The notes: generated by a model from the letters alone, not told the origin. 64,000 nucleotides of DNA from Nonomuraea jabiensis (GCF_014204795.1 NZ_JACHMB010000001.1:2666001-2730000), one strand, 5' to 3'. Positions 8,125 to 22,372 are shown, counted from the first letter of the stretch. Translations and numbers: made by a program.

Positions 8125-9708
8125 TCAGTTGGCACACGTGTACCCGGACGGCACCGACGTGTTGCCGCTCGGCCGGCTCGCCTGCACCCCGAAGCTCGTG
8201 GTGGCGTTGGGCGCCAGAGTGCCGTTGTAGCTCAGGTTCTTGGCCGTCACGGTCTGGCCGCTGACCGTCACCGTGGCGTTCCAGGAGCCGGTGAGCGTGT
8301 GGCCGACCGGCAGCGTGAAGGTCACCGTCCAGCTCGACCTGGTCGAGGTGCTGGTGTTGGTCACGGTCACGGGCTGCACGACGTACCCGGTGCTCCACTG
8401 GCTCTGCACGGTGCCGGCGGCCGTGCAGCCGCCGCCGGTGCCGCCGCCGCTGAGCGTGGTGAACGACGCCGTGGGCGACGCGGCGGACTGGTTGCCGGCC
8501 GCGTCCCTGGCCTTGACGTACACCTGGTACGTGGTCGCCGGCGTCAGCCCGGTCAGCGTGATCGAGTTCGTCGCGGTCGAGCCGAGCGAGGTCCCGGTCG
8601 AGGTGTAGACGTCGTAGCCGGTCACGCCCACGTTGTCCGTGGCGGCGGTCCAGGACAGGTTCGCCCCCGACGAGGTGATGCCGGACGCCGACGGGGTGCC
8701 GGGCGTGCTGGGCGGGGTCGGGTCGGTGGTGCCGCCGCCGTAGATCGAGGCCTGCTTGGAGGTGGCGGCGATGCCGTTGGCGCCGTTGAACAGCCGCCGG
8801 CCCCAATCCGTGAGCTGGGTGACGTCGAAGTTGGTGACCTGGTCGAGGTATTCGACGCCGCCGCCGTTGCCGCTCCACGACCAGCCCAGGTAGCCGAGGC
8901 CGCGGCTCACGGCCTGGGCCATGATCGTGTCCTCGTCCGGGTTGCCGTCGGAGTGGTTGAAGCCGAACTCGCCGACGACCAGCGGCAGCCCCGCGGTCTT
9001 GAACGCGTCCATGTACGCGTTGATCTCCGCGGCCGTGTCGAAGACGCCGTACATGTGGATGGAGAAGATCGTGTTCTTGGCCGGGTCGCTGTCGAAGACC
9101 GCCCGCGCGTTGTCGCGCATGCCGAACTGCCAGTCCTGACCCCAGTTGGGCGCGTCCACCATCAGCGCGTGCTGGAAGCCGTTGCTGCGCAGCTTCTGGA
9201 TCGCGGCCGTGGTGGCGGCGGCCCAGCCCGGGGTGACGGCGTTGTTGCCGATCGGCTCGTTGCCGATGTTGACGATGACGTAGTCCTCCTGGCCGACCAG
9301 GGCGGACTTGACGCTGATCCAGTAGTTGGCGGCCTGGTCGAGGGTGTAGGCGCCGCTCTGCTCGCCGTACCCGGTGGTGTCGTGGTTCTCCAGCACGCAG
9401 ATGAGCTTGTTCTGCTTGCAGAGGGAGACGACGTTGGCCACGTCGGAGACGCTGTTGGGGGTCCAGCGGCCGCCGCTCAGCACGACCCGCACCGTGTTGG
9501 CCTTCAGCGACTTGATGTCCGCGAACGCCTTGGTCTGCGACGGGTACCACGTGTGCGCGTGGCTGGTGCCGCGCATGACGAACTCCTGGCCGTTGGCCTC
9601 CACGATCTTCGTACCGCTCACGTGAATGCCGACGGCGGCGTTCGCGGGGGCGACGGGGGCGACGAACATGGCGAGGAGGCAGGCCAGCGCGGTGATCAGG
9701 GATCTCAT
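8125..9708 (-). CDS. Secreted GH5 (subfamily 8-like) beta-mannanase with FN3 and CBM2
   Basis: A 527-residue endo-beta-1,4-mannanase candidate. The ATG is at 9706-9708; the signal peptide ends ANA (about residue 25). The GH5 barrel contains VMRGTSHAHTWYPSQTKAF, typical of actinomycete mannanases. Acid/base Glu about 151 lies in NIGNEPIG and nucleophile Glu about 247 in VVGEFGF. An FN3 domain (about 345-430, AATDNVGVTGYDVY) and a Cys-bounded CBM2 (about 437-527) follow. It is the last gene of the leftward GH48-GH9-GH5 run, 65 bases after GH9 with a strong hairpin between. Annotation as cellulase is possible, but the catalytic-domain signature favours mannan. Confidence 0.92.
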   Translation of the reverse strand: MRSLITALACLLAMFVAPVAPANAAVGIHVSGTKIVEANGQEFVMRGTSHAHTWYPSQTKAFADIKSLKANTVRVVLSGGRWTPNSVSDVANVVSLCKQNKLICVLENHDTTGYGEQSGAYTLDQAANYWISVKSALVGQEDYVIVNIGNEPIGNNAVTPGWAAATTAAIQKLRSNGFQHALMVDAPNWGQDWQFGMRDNARAVFDSDPAKNTIFSIHMYGVFDTAAEINAYMDAFKTAGLPLVVGEFGFNHSDGNPDEDTIMAQAVSRGLGYLGWSWSGNGGGVEYLDQVTNFDVTQLTDWGRRLFNGANGIAATSKQASIYGGGTTDPTPPSTPGTPSASGITSSGANLSWTAATDNVGVTGYDVYTSTGTSLGSTATNSITLTGLTPATTYQVYVKARDAAGNQSAASPTASFTTLSGGGTGGGCTAAGTVQSQWSTGYVVQPVTVTNTSTSTRSSWTVTFTLPVGHTLTGSWNATVTVSGQTVTAKNLSYNGTLAPNATTSFGVQASRPSGNTSVPSGYTCAN

Positions 9709-9734
9709 GTGCTGCCTTTCACTGAGCTGTGGAA

Positions 9735-9764
9735 CCGCCCCCGCCGCTACTGCGGCGGGGGCGG
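9735..9764 (-). terminator. Intra-operon hairpin between GH9 and GH5 genes
   Basis: CCGCCCCCGCCGC (9735-9747) and GCGGCGGGGGCGG (9752-9764) form a perfect all-GC 13-bp stem around a 4-base loop. It sits 9 bases after the GH9 stop and 26 bases before the GH5 start. It may attenuate read-through or protect the upstream mRNA, giving less mannanase than cellulase. Confidence 0.6.
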
Positions 9765-9773
9765 GGTCTTCAC

Positions 9774-15241
<5,468 letters not shown>

Positions 15242-15265
15242 GGGGTCTCCATGGGAGTAGAGGAG

Positions 15266-15279
15266 TGGGAGCGCTCCCA
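15266..15279. promoter_or_regulatory. CelR/CebR-type operator of the GH48-GH9-GH5 operon
   Basis: Exact TGGGAGCGCTCCCA, 24 bases upstream of the GH48 GTG. It probably overlaps the transcription start region of the leftward operon. Confidence 0.88.
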
Positions 15280-15363
15280 AACGGGATTGTGGGTGCCCTC
15301 ACGCGTATGTCAACGGAATGGCGGTCCGGTAACCCCCGTGTTTCCTCTCACCAGGCTGCCCGG

Positions 15364-15378
15364 GATGAAAGTTTCATC
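15364..15378. promoter_or_regulatory. Palindrome GATGAAAGTTTCATC between divergent cellulase genes
   Basis: A perfect 15-bp palindrome containing the same TGAAAGTTTCA core found upstream of the LPMO. It lies midway between the two CelR-type operators, so one bound repressor could act on both divergent promoters. Its reverse complement resembles xylanase-gene boxes of Streptomyces. Confidence 0.6.
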
Positions 15379-15467
15379 CGCGTTCCGGGGCATTCAACGA
15401 GCATGCGGCGCGGCGGACACCTCCGCGAGAACCGCCCTCTGTACACGGATGGAACCACGACAGACCA

Positions 15468-15481
15468 TGGGAGCGCTCCCA
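15468..15481. promoter_or_regulatory. CelR/CebR-type operator of the GH6 gene
   Basis: Exact TGGGAGCGCTCCCA, 27 bases before the GH6 start codon. Confidence 0.88.
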
Positions 15482-15508
15482 GCCCTCTAACACTGGAGAT
15501 GATCGCTC

Positions 15509-17860
15509 GTGAGACTCCAACGCGGCCTCCGCAAATGGGCCGTGACCGTGACCGCCGCGAGTGTCGCGGCCTTAGGGCTCGTCGTCGGCCAGAGCACGGC
15601 AGCCAGCGCCGCCGTCGCCTGCGACGTGACCTACTCTGCCAATTCGTGGACGAGCAGCCCCGGCCAGGGCGGTTTCACCGCGAGCATCACGTTGAAGAAC
15701 ACCGGTGACCCCATCACCTCGTGGAACCTGGGCTTCGACTTCCCGACCACGGGGCAGAAGTACACCCCGACGGGCTGGGGGGCCAACTGGAGCCAGTCGG
15801 GCACGCGGGTGACCGGGACGAGCATGCCGTACAACGGCAGCCTCAGCACCGGCGGCTCGGTGTCCATCGGCTTCAACGGCACCTGGACCGGCAGCAACCC
15901 GAACCCGACCGCGTTCACCGTGAACGGGGTCACCTGCGGCGGCGGGACCCCCACCACCCCGTCGGTGGTCACCTCGGCCAGCGCGGTCGCGGTGAACGAG
16001 GGCGGCACGGCCACGTTCACGGCCCGGCTCTCCTCGGCCCCCTCCGCCAACGTGACCGTCACCACTACCCGGACCAGCGGTGACACCGACCTGTCCGTCA
16101 GCTCGGGCGGCTCGCTGACCTTCACCCCGTCCAACTGGAACACCGCCCAGACCGTCACCCTGGCCGCGGCCCAGGACTCCGACACGACCGCGGGCACCGC
16201 CTCCTTCACCGTCGGCGGCACCGGCGTCACCCCGGCCACGGTCTCGGCCACCGAGGTGGACGACGACGCCGTGGTGGAGCAGTCGATCATCGTGACGCCG
16301 ACCGCGGTGACCGTGCCCGAGGGCGCCAGCGCCACGTACACCGTGCGCCTGGCCGCCGCGCCGACCTCGAACGTGACCGTCACCTCGACGGCGGGCACCG
16401 GTGACACCAACATCACCGTCTCCAGCGGCGGCAGCCTCACCTTCACGCCGTCCAACTGGAACACCCCGCAGACGGTCACCCTGGCCGCCTCCGAGGACTC
16501 CGACACGGCCAACGGCAGCCGCACCATCACCGTCGCCTCCACCGGCCTGACCTCCAGAACGGTCACCGCCACCGAGGCCGACAACGACGGCGGCACCACC
16601 CCCGGCGGCCACGTCGAGAACCCGTACGCCGGCGCCACCGGCTACGTCAACCCCAACTGGAAGGCCAAGGCCCAGGCCGAGCCCGGCGGCTCCGCGGTGG
16701 CCAACACCTCCACCGCCGTCTGGCTGGACCGCATCGCGGCCATCGCCGGCTCCTCCTCCGTCATGGGCCTGCGCGCCCACCTGGACGAGGCCGTCAGGCA
16801 GGACGCCGCCAACGGCTCCGCGCCGCTGACCGTCCAGTTCGTCATCTACGACCTGCCCAACCGCGACTGCTCGGCGCTGGCCTCCAACGGCGAGCTGCTC
16901 GTCTCCGAGAACGGGCTCAACCGCTACAAGGCCGAGTACATCGACCCGATCGCCGCGATCATGAGCGACTCGGCGTACGCGAACCTGCGCATCGTCACGG
17001 TCATCGAGCCGGACTCGCTGCCCAACCTGGTCACCAACCTCAGCTTCGCCAAGTGCGCCGAGGCCAACTCGTCCGGCGCCTACGTCGACGGCGTCCGCTA
17101 CGCGCTCAACAAGCTGCACGCCATCACCAACGTCTACACCTACATCGACGCCGCCCACCACGCCTGGCTCGGCTGGGACTCGAACTTCAACCCGACGGTC
17201 AACCTCTTCTACAACACCGTGGCCGGCGCCACCGCCGGTGTGGACAGCGTGGACGGCTTCATCGTCAACACCGCCAACTACGGCGCGACCATCGAGCCGT
17301 ATTTCACGATCAACTCGTCCCCGAACGGCACGTCGGTCCGGCAGTCCAAGTGGGTCGACTGGAACTGGTACGTCGACGAGCAGTCGTTCGCCACCGCCCT
17401 GCGCAGCGCCCTCATCGCCAAGGGCTTCAGGAACGGGCTCGGCATGCTGATCGACACCTCGCGCAACGGCTGGGGCGGCTCCGCCCGCCCGAGCGGGCCG
17501 AGCACCGCGACCAACGTGGACGACTTCGTCAACCAGTCGCGTATCGACCGCCGCATCCACGCCGGCAACTGGTGCAACCAGAGCGGTGCCGGTCTGGGCG
17601 CGCGGCCGACCGCCAGCCCGGCGGCCGGGCTCGACGCCTACGTCTGGATCAAGCCTCCGGGCGAGTCGGACGGCGCCAGCTCGGACATCCCGAACGACGA
17701 GGGCAAGAAGTTCGACCGGATGTGCGACCCGACCTACCACGGCAACAGCCTCAACGGCAACAACCTGAGCGGCGCGCTGCCCGACGCGCCGCTGTCGGGG
17801 CGCTGGTTCTCGGCGCAGTTCCAGGAGCTGCTGAGGAACGCCTACCCGCCCGTCAACTGA
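15509..17860 (+). CDS. Secreted GH6 cellobiohydrolase with N-terminal CBM2 and two Calx-beta-like repeats
   Basis: A 783-residue non-reducing-end exocellulase. The GTG at 15509 has GGAG about 10 bases upstream. After the signal peptide (to about 35), a CBM2 (about 36-138) is followed by two tandem Calx-beta-like repeats (about 148-240 and 258-350, both with [14 protein letters not shown]). The GH6 barrel (about 375-783) shows catalytic-acid Asp in NRDCSA, VIEPDSLPNLVTN, and the typical GLDAYVWIKPPGESDG. GH6 plus GH48 give attack from both chain ends, matching the divergent GH48 operon under the same operator. Three hairpins follow the stop. Confidence 0.94.
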   Translation: MRLQRGLRKWAVTVTAASVAALGLVVGQSTAASAAVACDVTYSANSWTSSPGQGGFTASITLKNTGDPITSWNLGFDFPTTGQKYTPTGWGANWSQSGTRVTGTSMPYNGSLSTGGSVSIGFNGTWTGSNPNPTAFTVNGVTCGGGTPTTPSVVTSASAVAVNEGGTATFTARLSSAPSANVTVTTTRTSGDTDLSVSSGGSLTFTPSNWNTAQTVTLAAAQDSDTTAGTASFTVGGTGVTPATVSATEVDDDAVVEQSIIVTPTAVTVPEGASATYTVRLAAAPTSNVTVTSTAGTGDTNITVSSGGSLTFTPSNWNTPQTVTLAASEDSDTANGSRTITVASTGLTSRTVTATEADNDGGTTPGGHVENPYAGATGYVNPNWKAKAQAEPGGSAVANTSTAVWLDRIAAIAGSSSVMGLRAHLDEAVRQDAANGSAPLTVQFVIYDLPNRDCSALASNGELLVSENGLNRYKAEYIDPIAAIMSDSAYANLRIVTVIEPDSLPNLVTNLSFAKCAEANSSGAYVDGVRYALNKLHAITNVYTYIDAAHHAWLGWDSNFNPTVNLFYNTVAGATAGVDSVDGFIVNTANYGATIEPYFTINSSPNGTSVRQSKWVDWNWYVDEQSFATALRSALIAKGFRNGLGMLIDTSRNGWGGSARPSGPSTATNVDDFVNQSRIDRRIHAGNWCNQSGAGLGARPTASPAAGLDAYVWIKPPGESDGASSDIPNDEGKKFDRMCDPTYHGNSLNGNNLSGALPDAPLSGRWFSAQFQELLRNAYPPVN

Positions 17861-17880
17861 CGCTCCCGGCATGAGCCCGA

Positions 17881-17968
17881 GAGACCCGCCTGACCCGGGT
17901 CTCTCGGAGGGACCCGCCTGACCCGGGTCCCTCGACCACCCGAAGGGGCCCCGTACGCGGGGCCCCTT
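17881..17968. terminator. Three successive hairpins between convergent genes
   Basis: Stem 1 is GAGACCCG/CGGGTCTC (17881-17903). Stem 2 is AGGGACCCG/CGGGTCCCT (17908-17932). Stem 3 is AAGGGGCCCCG/CGGGGCCCCTT (17943-17968). Stems 1 and 2 share the loop core CCTGAC and look like a local duplication. They separate convergent GH6 and DUF1992 genes and probably act as a bidirectional terminator. Confidence 0.7.
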
Positions 17969-17971
17969 CAG

Positions 17972-18367
17972 CTACCTCTGGGACCTGCGCCACTCCGAGA
18001 CGATCTTGTCGACGTCGAACGGCATCAGGTTGAGCGGCGGCCCCGACAACCCCGTCCTGATCGCGTCGCGGATCTTCTGGTTGATCTCGTCGAGGATCCG
18101 CCGCACCTCGCTCTCCGTCCTGGCCCCGCGCGCCTGGGCCAGCGCCTCCTCCGCCTGCTTGCGCAGCGCCAGCGTGGGCGGCAGGGGCATCGACAGCCCT
18201 TCGCTCTCGATCTTCTGCTTGATCCACCACAGGTCGTCGTGCGGCCGGTCCGGCAGCGGCTTGCCGGCCCCGGGCAGGTTGTCGAACTCGCCGCGCTCCT
18301 GCGCCTCGCGGATCTGCCGGTCGACCCAGCTCTCGAACGGCATGCCCAGGGGTTTCCGTTCGGTCAA
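17972..18367 (-). CDS. DUF1992 (DnaJ-homologue C28 type) protein
   Basis: A 131-residue protein of the DUF1992 family; FESWVDRQIREAQERGEFDNLPGAGKPLP is the family signature (quoted in two parts: FESWVDRQIREAQERG and EFDNLPGAGKPLP). The likely start is TTG at 18365-18367, because GAGGAGGGCGTC precedes it; the next in-frame ATG lies at MPFESW. Function is unknown; no catalytic motif is evident. It begins 10 bases after the FolP2-like gene and is probably cotranscribed with it. Confidence 0.8.
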   Translation of the reverse strand: MTERKPLGMPFESWVDRQIREAQERGEFDNLPGAGKPLPDRPHDDLWWIKQKIESEGLSMPLPPTLALRKQAEEALAQARGARTESEVRRILDEINQKIRDAIRTGLSGPPLNLMPFDVDKIVSEWRRSQR

Positions 18368-18377
18368 GACGCCCTCC

Positions 18378-19277
18378 TCAGGCCAGGTTGTGACTCGGGG
18401 CCAGCGGGCCACGCCAGCCGAGCATGGCCTCGGTCATGCGTACGGACGCGACCGTGGCGGCCACGTCGTGCACCCGCAGGATGCGGGCGCCCTTGACGAT
18501 CGAGAAGACGTTGGCGGCGATCGTGCCCTCCCTCCGCTCCCCCTGGGGCCGGTCGAGCGTCTCGCCGATGAAGTCCTTGTTGGACAGGGCCACCAGCGTC
18601 GGGTAGCCGATCGCGGTGATCTCCTCCAGCCGCCGGGTGAGCTCCAGGGAGTGGAAGGTGTTCTTGTTCAGGTCGTGGCCGGGGTCGATGATGATCCGGT
18701 CCGGGGCGATCCCGGCCTCCAGCGCGTACGCGACCCGCTCGCGCAGGTAGCCGGCCACCTCGGCGACGACGTCCTGGTAGCTCGGCCGGAAGACGCGCCT
18801 GCCCGGGCCGCCGAGGCTGTGCGTGACGATCACGCTGACCCCCGACTTGGCCGCGAACTCCGCCATGCCGGGCTCGCGCAGGCCGTTGGTGTCGTTGATC
18901 ACGTCGGCGCCCGCCTCGACGGCCGCCCGCGCCACGTCGGGCCGGTGGGTGTCGACGGAGATGACGGCGTCGGTGGCCTTCCTGACCTCGGCGATGACCG
19001 GGGCGACCCGGTCGATCTCCTCGTCCGCGCCGATCTGCGCCTGGGCCGCGCTGAAGGCGAACCCGCCGATGTCCACCCAGTCGGCCCCGTCGTCCACGGC
19101 CCGGCACGCGGCCGACACGGCGCGGTCGAGCTCGAACGTGCTGCCCTGGTCGTGGAAGGAGTTGGGCGTCCTGTTGACGATGGCCATGACGGCGACCTGG
19201 CGCGCGAAATCGAACTGCCGCCGCCCGATGCACCGGACGGGCGAGATGATCCCGGAGGAAAGCGCTTCGCCGCTCAC
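18378..19277 (-). CDS. Dihydropteroate synthase paralogue (FolP2-like)
   Basis: A 299-residue pterin-binding TIM barrel. It keeps the DHPS layout: MAIVNRTPNSFHDQG (canonical DHPS has NVTPDSF), DWVDIGGFAFS in place of DIGGESTRPG, VINDTNG, and DPGHDLNKNT where DHPS has DPGIGFGK. These changes match the actinobacterial FolP2 branch, for which normal DHPS activity has been questioned. It is therefore best treated as a DHPS-family enzyme of uncertain reaction rather than the folate-pathway enzyme. It is probably cotranscribed with DUF1992. Confidence 0.85.
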   Translation of the reverse strand: MSGEALSSGIISPVRCIGRRQFDFARQVAVMAIVNRTPNSFHDQGSTFELDRAVSAACRAVDDGADWVDIGGFAFSAAQAQIGADEEIDRVAPVIAEVRKATDAVISVDTHRPDVARAAVEAGADVINDTNGLREPGMAEFAAKSGVSVIVTHSLGGPGRRVFRPSYQDVVAEVAGYLRERVAYALEAGIAPDRIIIDPGHDLNKNTFHSLELTRRLEEITAIGYPTLVALSNKDFIGETLDRPQGERREGTIAANVFSIVKGARILRVHDVAATVASVRMTEAMLGWRGPLAPSHNLA

Positions 19278-19322
19278 GTGGCGAGCCTACCTGCCCCGCG
19301 ACCAGCGGGGGCGGACCGGGGG

Positions 19323-19793
19323 TCAGGCGGTGAACCGGCCGAAGGGGCGGCAGCCGGCCATCACGCGGATGCGTTTCATGACCTCGTGGGCCGCGCGATC
19401 GGGCCCGCCCGGCAGCCGCATCGTGAGCAGGACCGTCGTCCCCTCGGGACCGGTGTCGAAGTCGGCCGTGTCGCACAGCCGGCGGATGAGGTAGATCCCC
19501 CTGCCGCCCTGCGCGAGGTCGAGCGGGCTGATGCTGCCGTTGACGTACCCGTTGGGGATGCCCGCCCCCTCGTCGGAGGTCTCCGAGCGGATGACGCCGT
19601 TCACGGTCCACAGCTTGAAGTACCCATGCCCGCCTCCGTGCTCCACGGCGTTGACGACGCTCTCGTGCACGGCCAGGACGAAGTCGTCCAGCCGGGGGCT
19701 GCTCAGCCCGCAGCTCCGGGCGCACTCGGCCACGCCGCGGCGCAGCCTGGTGACGTCGTCGAGGGTGAAGGGCTGGGCCATCAGGGTCCGCAT
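19323..19793 (-). CDS. HATPase_c anti-sigma-type regulator (RsbW/SpoIIAB-like)
   Basis: A 156-residue GHKL ATPase-fold protein. The ATG at 19791-19793 follows GGAGGGAGC. The N box is VHESVVNAVEHGGG, the G1-like box DEGAGIP and the G2 box GGRGIYLIRRLCD. Such stand-alone proteins bind sigma factors or STAS antagonists in partner-switching. No sigma gene is adjacent; the only STAS gene in this window is at 28027-28368, a possible but untested partner. Confidence 0.85.
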   Translation of the reverse strand: MRTLMAQPFTLDDVTRLRRGVAECARSCGLSSPRLDDFVLAVHESVVNAVEHGGGHGYFKLWTVNGVIRSETSDEGAGIPNGYVNGSISPLDLAQGGRGIYLIRRLCDTADFDTGPEGTTVLLTMRLPGGPDRAAHEVMKRIRVMAGCRPFGRFTA

Positions 19794-19888
19794 GCGCTCC
19801 CTCCGTGTCGTCCGACAGGGCGGCTACAGGGCGGCTTTCGCGCTTCGGGACCTCGCGTCAGGTGTCACGTTCCCCCGGGGAAGACGAC

Positions 19889-20944
19889 TTACACCCCGGA
19901 CGTCCCACCGACACCGGTGGCGAGCTCCTTGACGCGGCCGACGGGCCCGCCGTCGGGGGCCAGCGGCGCGGTGTCCATGCCGGCCCCGTCGTGCAGCCCC
20001 TCGAACAGCTCCCGCACGGCCTCCCACGACGGGTGCCGCGGCGTCCACCCCAGCACGTCCCTGGCGCGGTCGGTCTTCATGATCGGGGCCTGCAGGACCA
20101 GGTCCAGCAGGCCGGGCGCGGCCGGCAGGAGCCGCAGGTGCCAGGCCGCCGACATGACCGTCCTGGCCACGGCGGGCGAGACCGGGACCGTACGGGTGCC
20201 GAGCAGTTTGGCCAGGTCGGGCGGGTCGAGCACGGGCGCGGCGGCGAGGTTGAACGCCCCCCGCACCTGCTTGGTGACGGCCAGCCGGTAGGCCTCCGCC
20301 GCGTCCTCCGCGTGCAGGGCCTGCAGCCGCAGGCCCGGGATGTCCGGCACGAACGGGATCCGCCCTTCCTTGATCAGCCATCCCGGCACGAACGGCCCGC
20401 CGAACAGCCTGCGCTGCTCGGTGGCGGCCACCCGCTGGAAGATGAACCCCGGCCGCATCCGCACCACCCGGATGCTCGGGTGATCGTGCTCGAAGACGTC
20501 GAGCACCCGCTCGACGTACGCCTTCTCCCGCCCGTACGCGGCCCCCGGCCAGCCGTGCGTGGGCCAGCTCTCGTCCACCGCCCGGTCGTCGGGCCCCGGC
20601 GAGTACGCGCCCACGGACGAGGCGTGGACGAGCGCGGGCACCCCCGCCTCGGCGGCGGCGCGGAAGACGCGCATGCTGCCCAGCACGTTCGCCCGCCAGG
20701 TGGTCGCCGGGTCCCTGGTGGGCTGGAACAGCCACGCGAGATGGACGACGGCGTCCGCCCCGTCGAAGATCCGCGTCAGGTCCGCGGTCGCGACGTCCGC
20801 CTGCCGCCAGTCGGTGCGGTCGATGCGCCACCCGGGCAGCCGACGGGCGACCCCGACGATCGAGGTCACGCCGTCGTCGGCGGCCAGCGCACGCACCAGG
20901 CTGGTGCCGACGTTCCCGGTTGCACCCACCACGACGACTCTCAT
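19889..20944 (-). CDS. NAD(P)-dependent epimerase/dehydratase (extended SDR)
   Basis: A 351-residue extended short-chain dehydrogenase. MRVVVVGATGNVGTSLVRAL gives the Rossmann GxxGxxG; the active-site Ser lies in HASSVGAYSPG and YxxxK in YGREKAYVE. The ATG at 20942-20944 was preferred to upstream in-frame codons because the fold starts there. The substrate is unknown. It lies between the anti-sigma gene and the alcohol dehydrogenase, same strand. Confidence 0.85.
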   Translation of the reverse strand: MRVVVVGATGNVGTSLVRALAADDGVTSIVGVARRLPGWRIDRTDWRQADVATADLTRIFDGADAVVHLAWLFQPTRDPATTWRANVLGSMRVFRAAAEAGVPALVHASSVGAYSPGPDDRAVDESWPTHGWPGAAYGREKAYVERVLDVFEHDHPSIRVVRMRPGFIFQRVAATEQRRLFGGPFVPGWLIKEGRIPFVPDIPGLRLQALHAEDAAEAYRLAVTKQVRGAFNLAAAPVLDPPDLAKLLGTRTVPVSPAVARTVMSAAWHLRLLPAAPGLLDLVLQAPIMKTDRARDVLGWTPRHPSWEAVRELFEGLHDGAGMDTAPLAPDGGPVGRVKELATGVGGTSGV

Positions 20945-20996
20945 GGGTGCTTCGCTGCCCGCCGATCGGGCAGCGAAACCCCTGTGACCTGCCAGA

Positions 20997-22178
20997 TTAT
21001 GGCTGGAGCAGGATCTTGACGGCTCCGTCGGACTTCTTCTGGAACATCTCGTACGCAAGGGGCGCCTGTTCCAGAGGCATCCGATGGGTGGCGAGGTCCA
21101 TCACGCCGAGCGGATCCGACTCGTCGGTCACCAGCGGCATCAGCGCGCTGGTCCACCGCCGGACGTGGGCCTGCCCCATGCGCATCGTGATGCCCTTGTC
21201 GAACATGCGCAGCATGGGCATGGGGTCCGTCATGCCCCCGTAGGTGCCGATGACGGAGATGACGCCGCCGCGCCCTACGGTGTCGATGGCCTGGTTGAGG
21301 GCGGCGAGGCGGTCGACGCCCGTGTGCGACATGAGTGGCGCGGCCACCGCGCCGGGCAGCATCGTGGTGAGCGTCTGGGCGAGCTTGGCCGCCGGGGAGC
21401 CGTGGGCCTCCATGCCGACCGCGTCGATGACGGAGTCCGTGCCGCGCCCGGAGGTCCGCTGCCGGACCTCCTCGGGGACGTCGGTGACCTCGCTCGCGTC
21501 GATGACCTCGATGCCGTGGCGGCGGGCCATCTCCAGGCGCTGCGTGACTCCGTCCACGCCGATCACCCGGTAGCCGAGGTGGCGGGCGATGCGGCAGCAC
21601 ATCTGGCCGATGGGACCGAGGCCGAAGACGGTGACGCTGCCGCCCTCGGGGAGGTCCGCGTCCGCGACGGCCTGCCAGGCGGTCGGCAGCACGTCGGACA
21701 GGAAGAGGAAGCGCTCGTCCGGCGGCCCCTCGGGCACCTTGATCGGGCCGAACTGCGCCTCGGGCACCCGCAGGTACTGGGCCTGCCCGCCGGGCACCTG
21801 GCCGTAGAGCTTGGTGTAGCCGTATACGGCCGCTCCCGTGCCGTGCTCGCGCACCTGCGTGGTCTCGCACTGCGCGTAGAGCTGCAGGTCGCACATGTGG
21901 CAGTGGCCGCAGGAGATGTTGAACGGGATGACCACGCGGTCACCCGGCTTGATGTTCTCGATCGCGGGGCCGACCTCCTCGACGACGCCCATGGGCTCGT
22001 GCCCGAGGATGTCGCCCTCGGCCATGAACGGCCCGAGCACCTCGTACAGGTGCAGGTCGGAGCCGCAGATCCCGGTGCTGGTGATCCTGATGACCGCGTC
22101 GTTGGGCTCCTTGATGGCGGGGTCGGGAACCTCCTCGACCCGGACGTCGCGCTTGCCGTGCCAGGTGACTGCCTTCAT
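20997..22178 (-). CDS. Zinc-dependent alcohol/formaldehyde-type dehydrogenase
   Basis: A 393-residue medium-chain dehydrogenase. It shows ICGSDLHLYEV, GHEPMGVVEEVG, the four-cysteine structural-zinc lobe (CGHCHMCDLQLYAQC) and the NAD loop VFGLGPIGQM. The long insert with MRMGQAHVRRWTSAL and MDLATHRMPLEQAP resembles the glutathione-independent formaldehyde dehydrogenase-like group. The ATG has GAGGAGACACC upstream. It is divergent from the encapsulin-geosmin operon and shares a 194-base promoter region with it; a functional link is not shown. Confidence 0.88.
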   Translation of the reverse strand: MKAVTWHGKRDVRVEEVPDPAIKEPNDAVIRITSTGICGSDLHLYEVLGPFMAEGDILGHEPMGVVEEVGPAIENIKPGDRVVIPFNISCGHCHMCDLQLYAQCETTQVREHGTGAAVYGYTKLYGQVPGGQAQYLRVPEAQFGPIKVPEGPPDERFLFLSDVLPTAWQAVADADLPEGGSVTVFGLGPIGQMCCRIARHLGYRVIGVDGVTQRLEMARRHGIEVIDASEVTDVPEEVRQRTSGRGTDSVIDAVGMEAHGSPAAKLAQTLTTMLPGAVAAPLMSHTGVDRLAALNQAIDTVGRGGVISVIGTYGGMTDPMPMLRMFDKGITMRMGQAHVRRWTSALMPLVTDESDPLGVMDLATHRMPLEQAPLAYEMFQKKSDGAVKILLQP

Positions 22179-22305
22179 GGTGTCTCCTCACAGAAGGGGC
22201 ACAAATGCCGCATACCCCCGCATAAGCCGTCAAACGGGCGGCGGCACCGGGTGGCCTCCCGACACGCCCAGCTCTTGGCAAAGCGCGAACGGTCCGCGCC
22301 AAAAC

Positions 22306-22330
22306 GCTTTACACGCTCTGTATTGGGTGA
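22306..22330 (+). promoter_or_regulatory. Candidate stress-sigma (SigB/SigH-type) promoter of the geosmin operon
   Basis: GCTTTA (22306-22311), 13 bases, then GGGTGA (22325-22330) resembles the GNNTN/GGGT pattern of Streptomyces SigB/SigH-family promoters, though the second hexamer is imperfect. It lies 43 bases before the prenyl synthase ATG, which has AAGGAG. This is motif-level evidence only. Confidence 0.3.
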
Positions 22331-22372
22331 GTAACTATTGGTAGCTGACGCCTGACAGAAGGAGCCGCGCGC

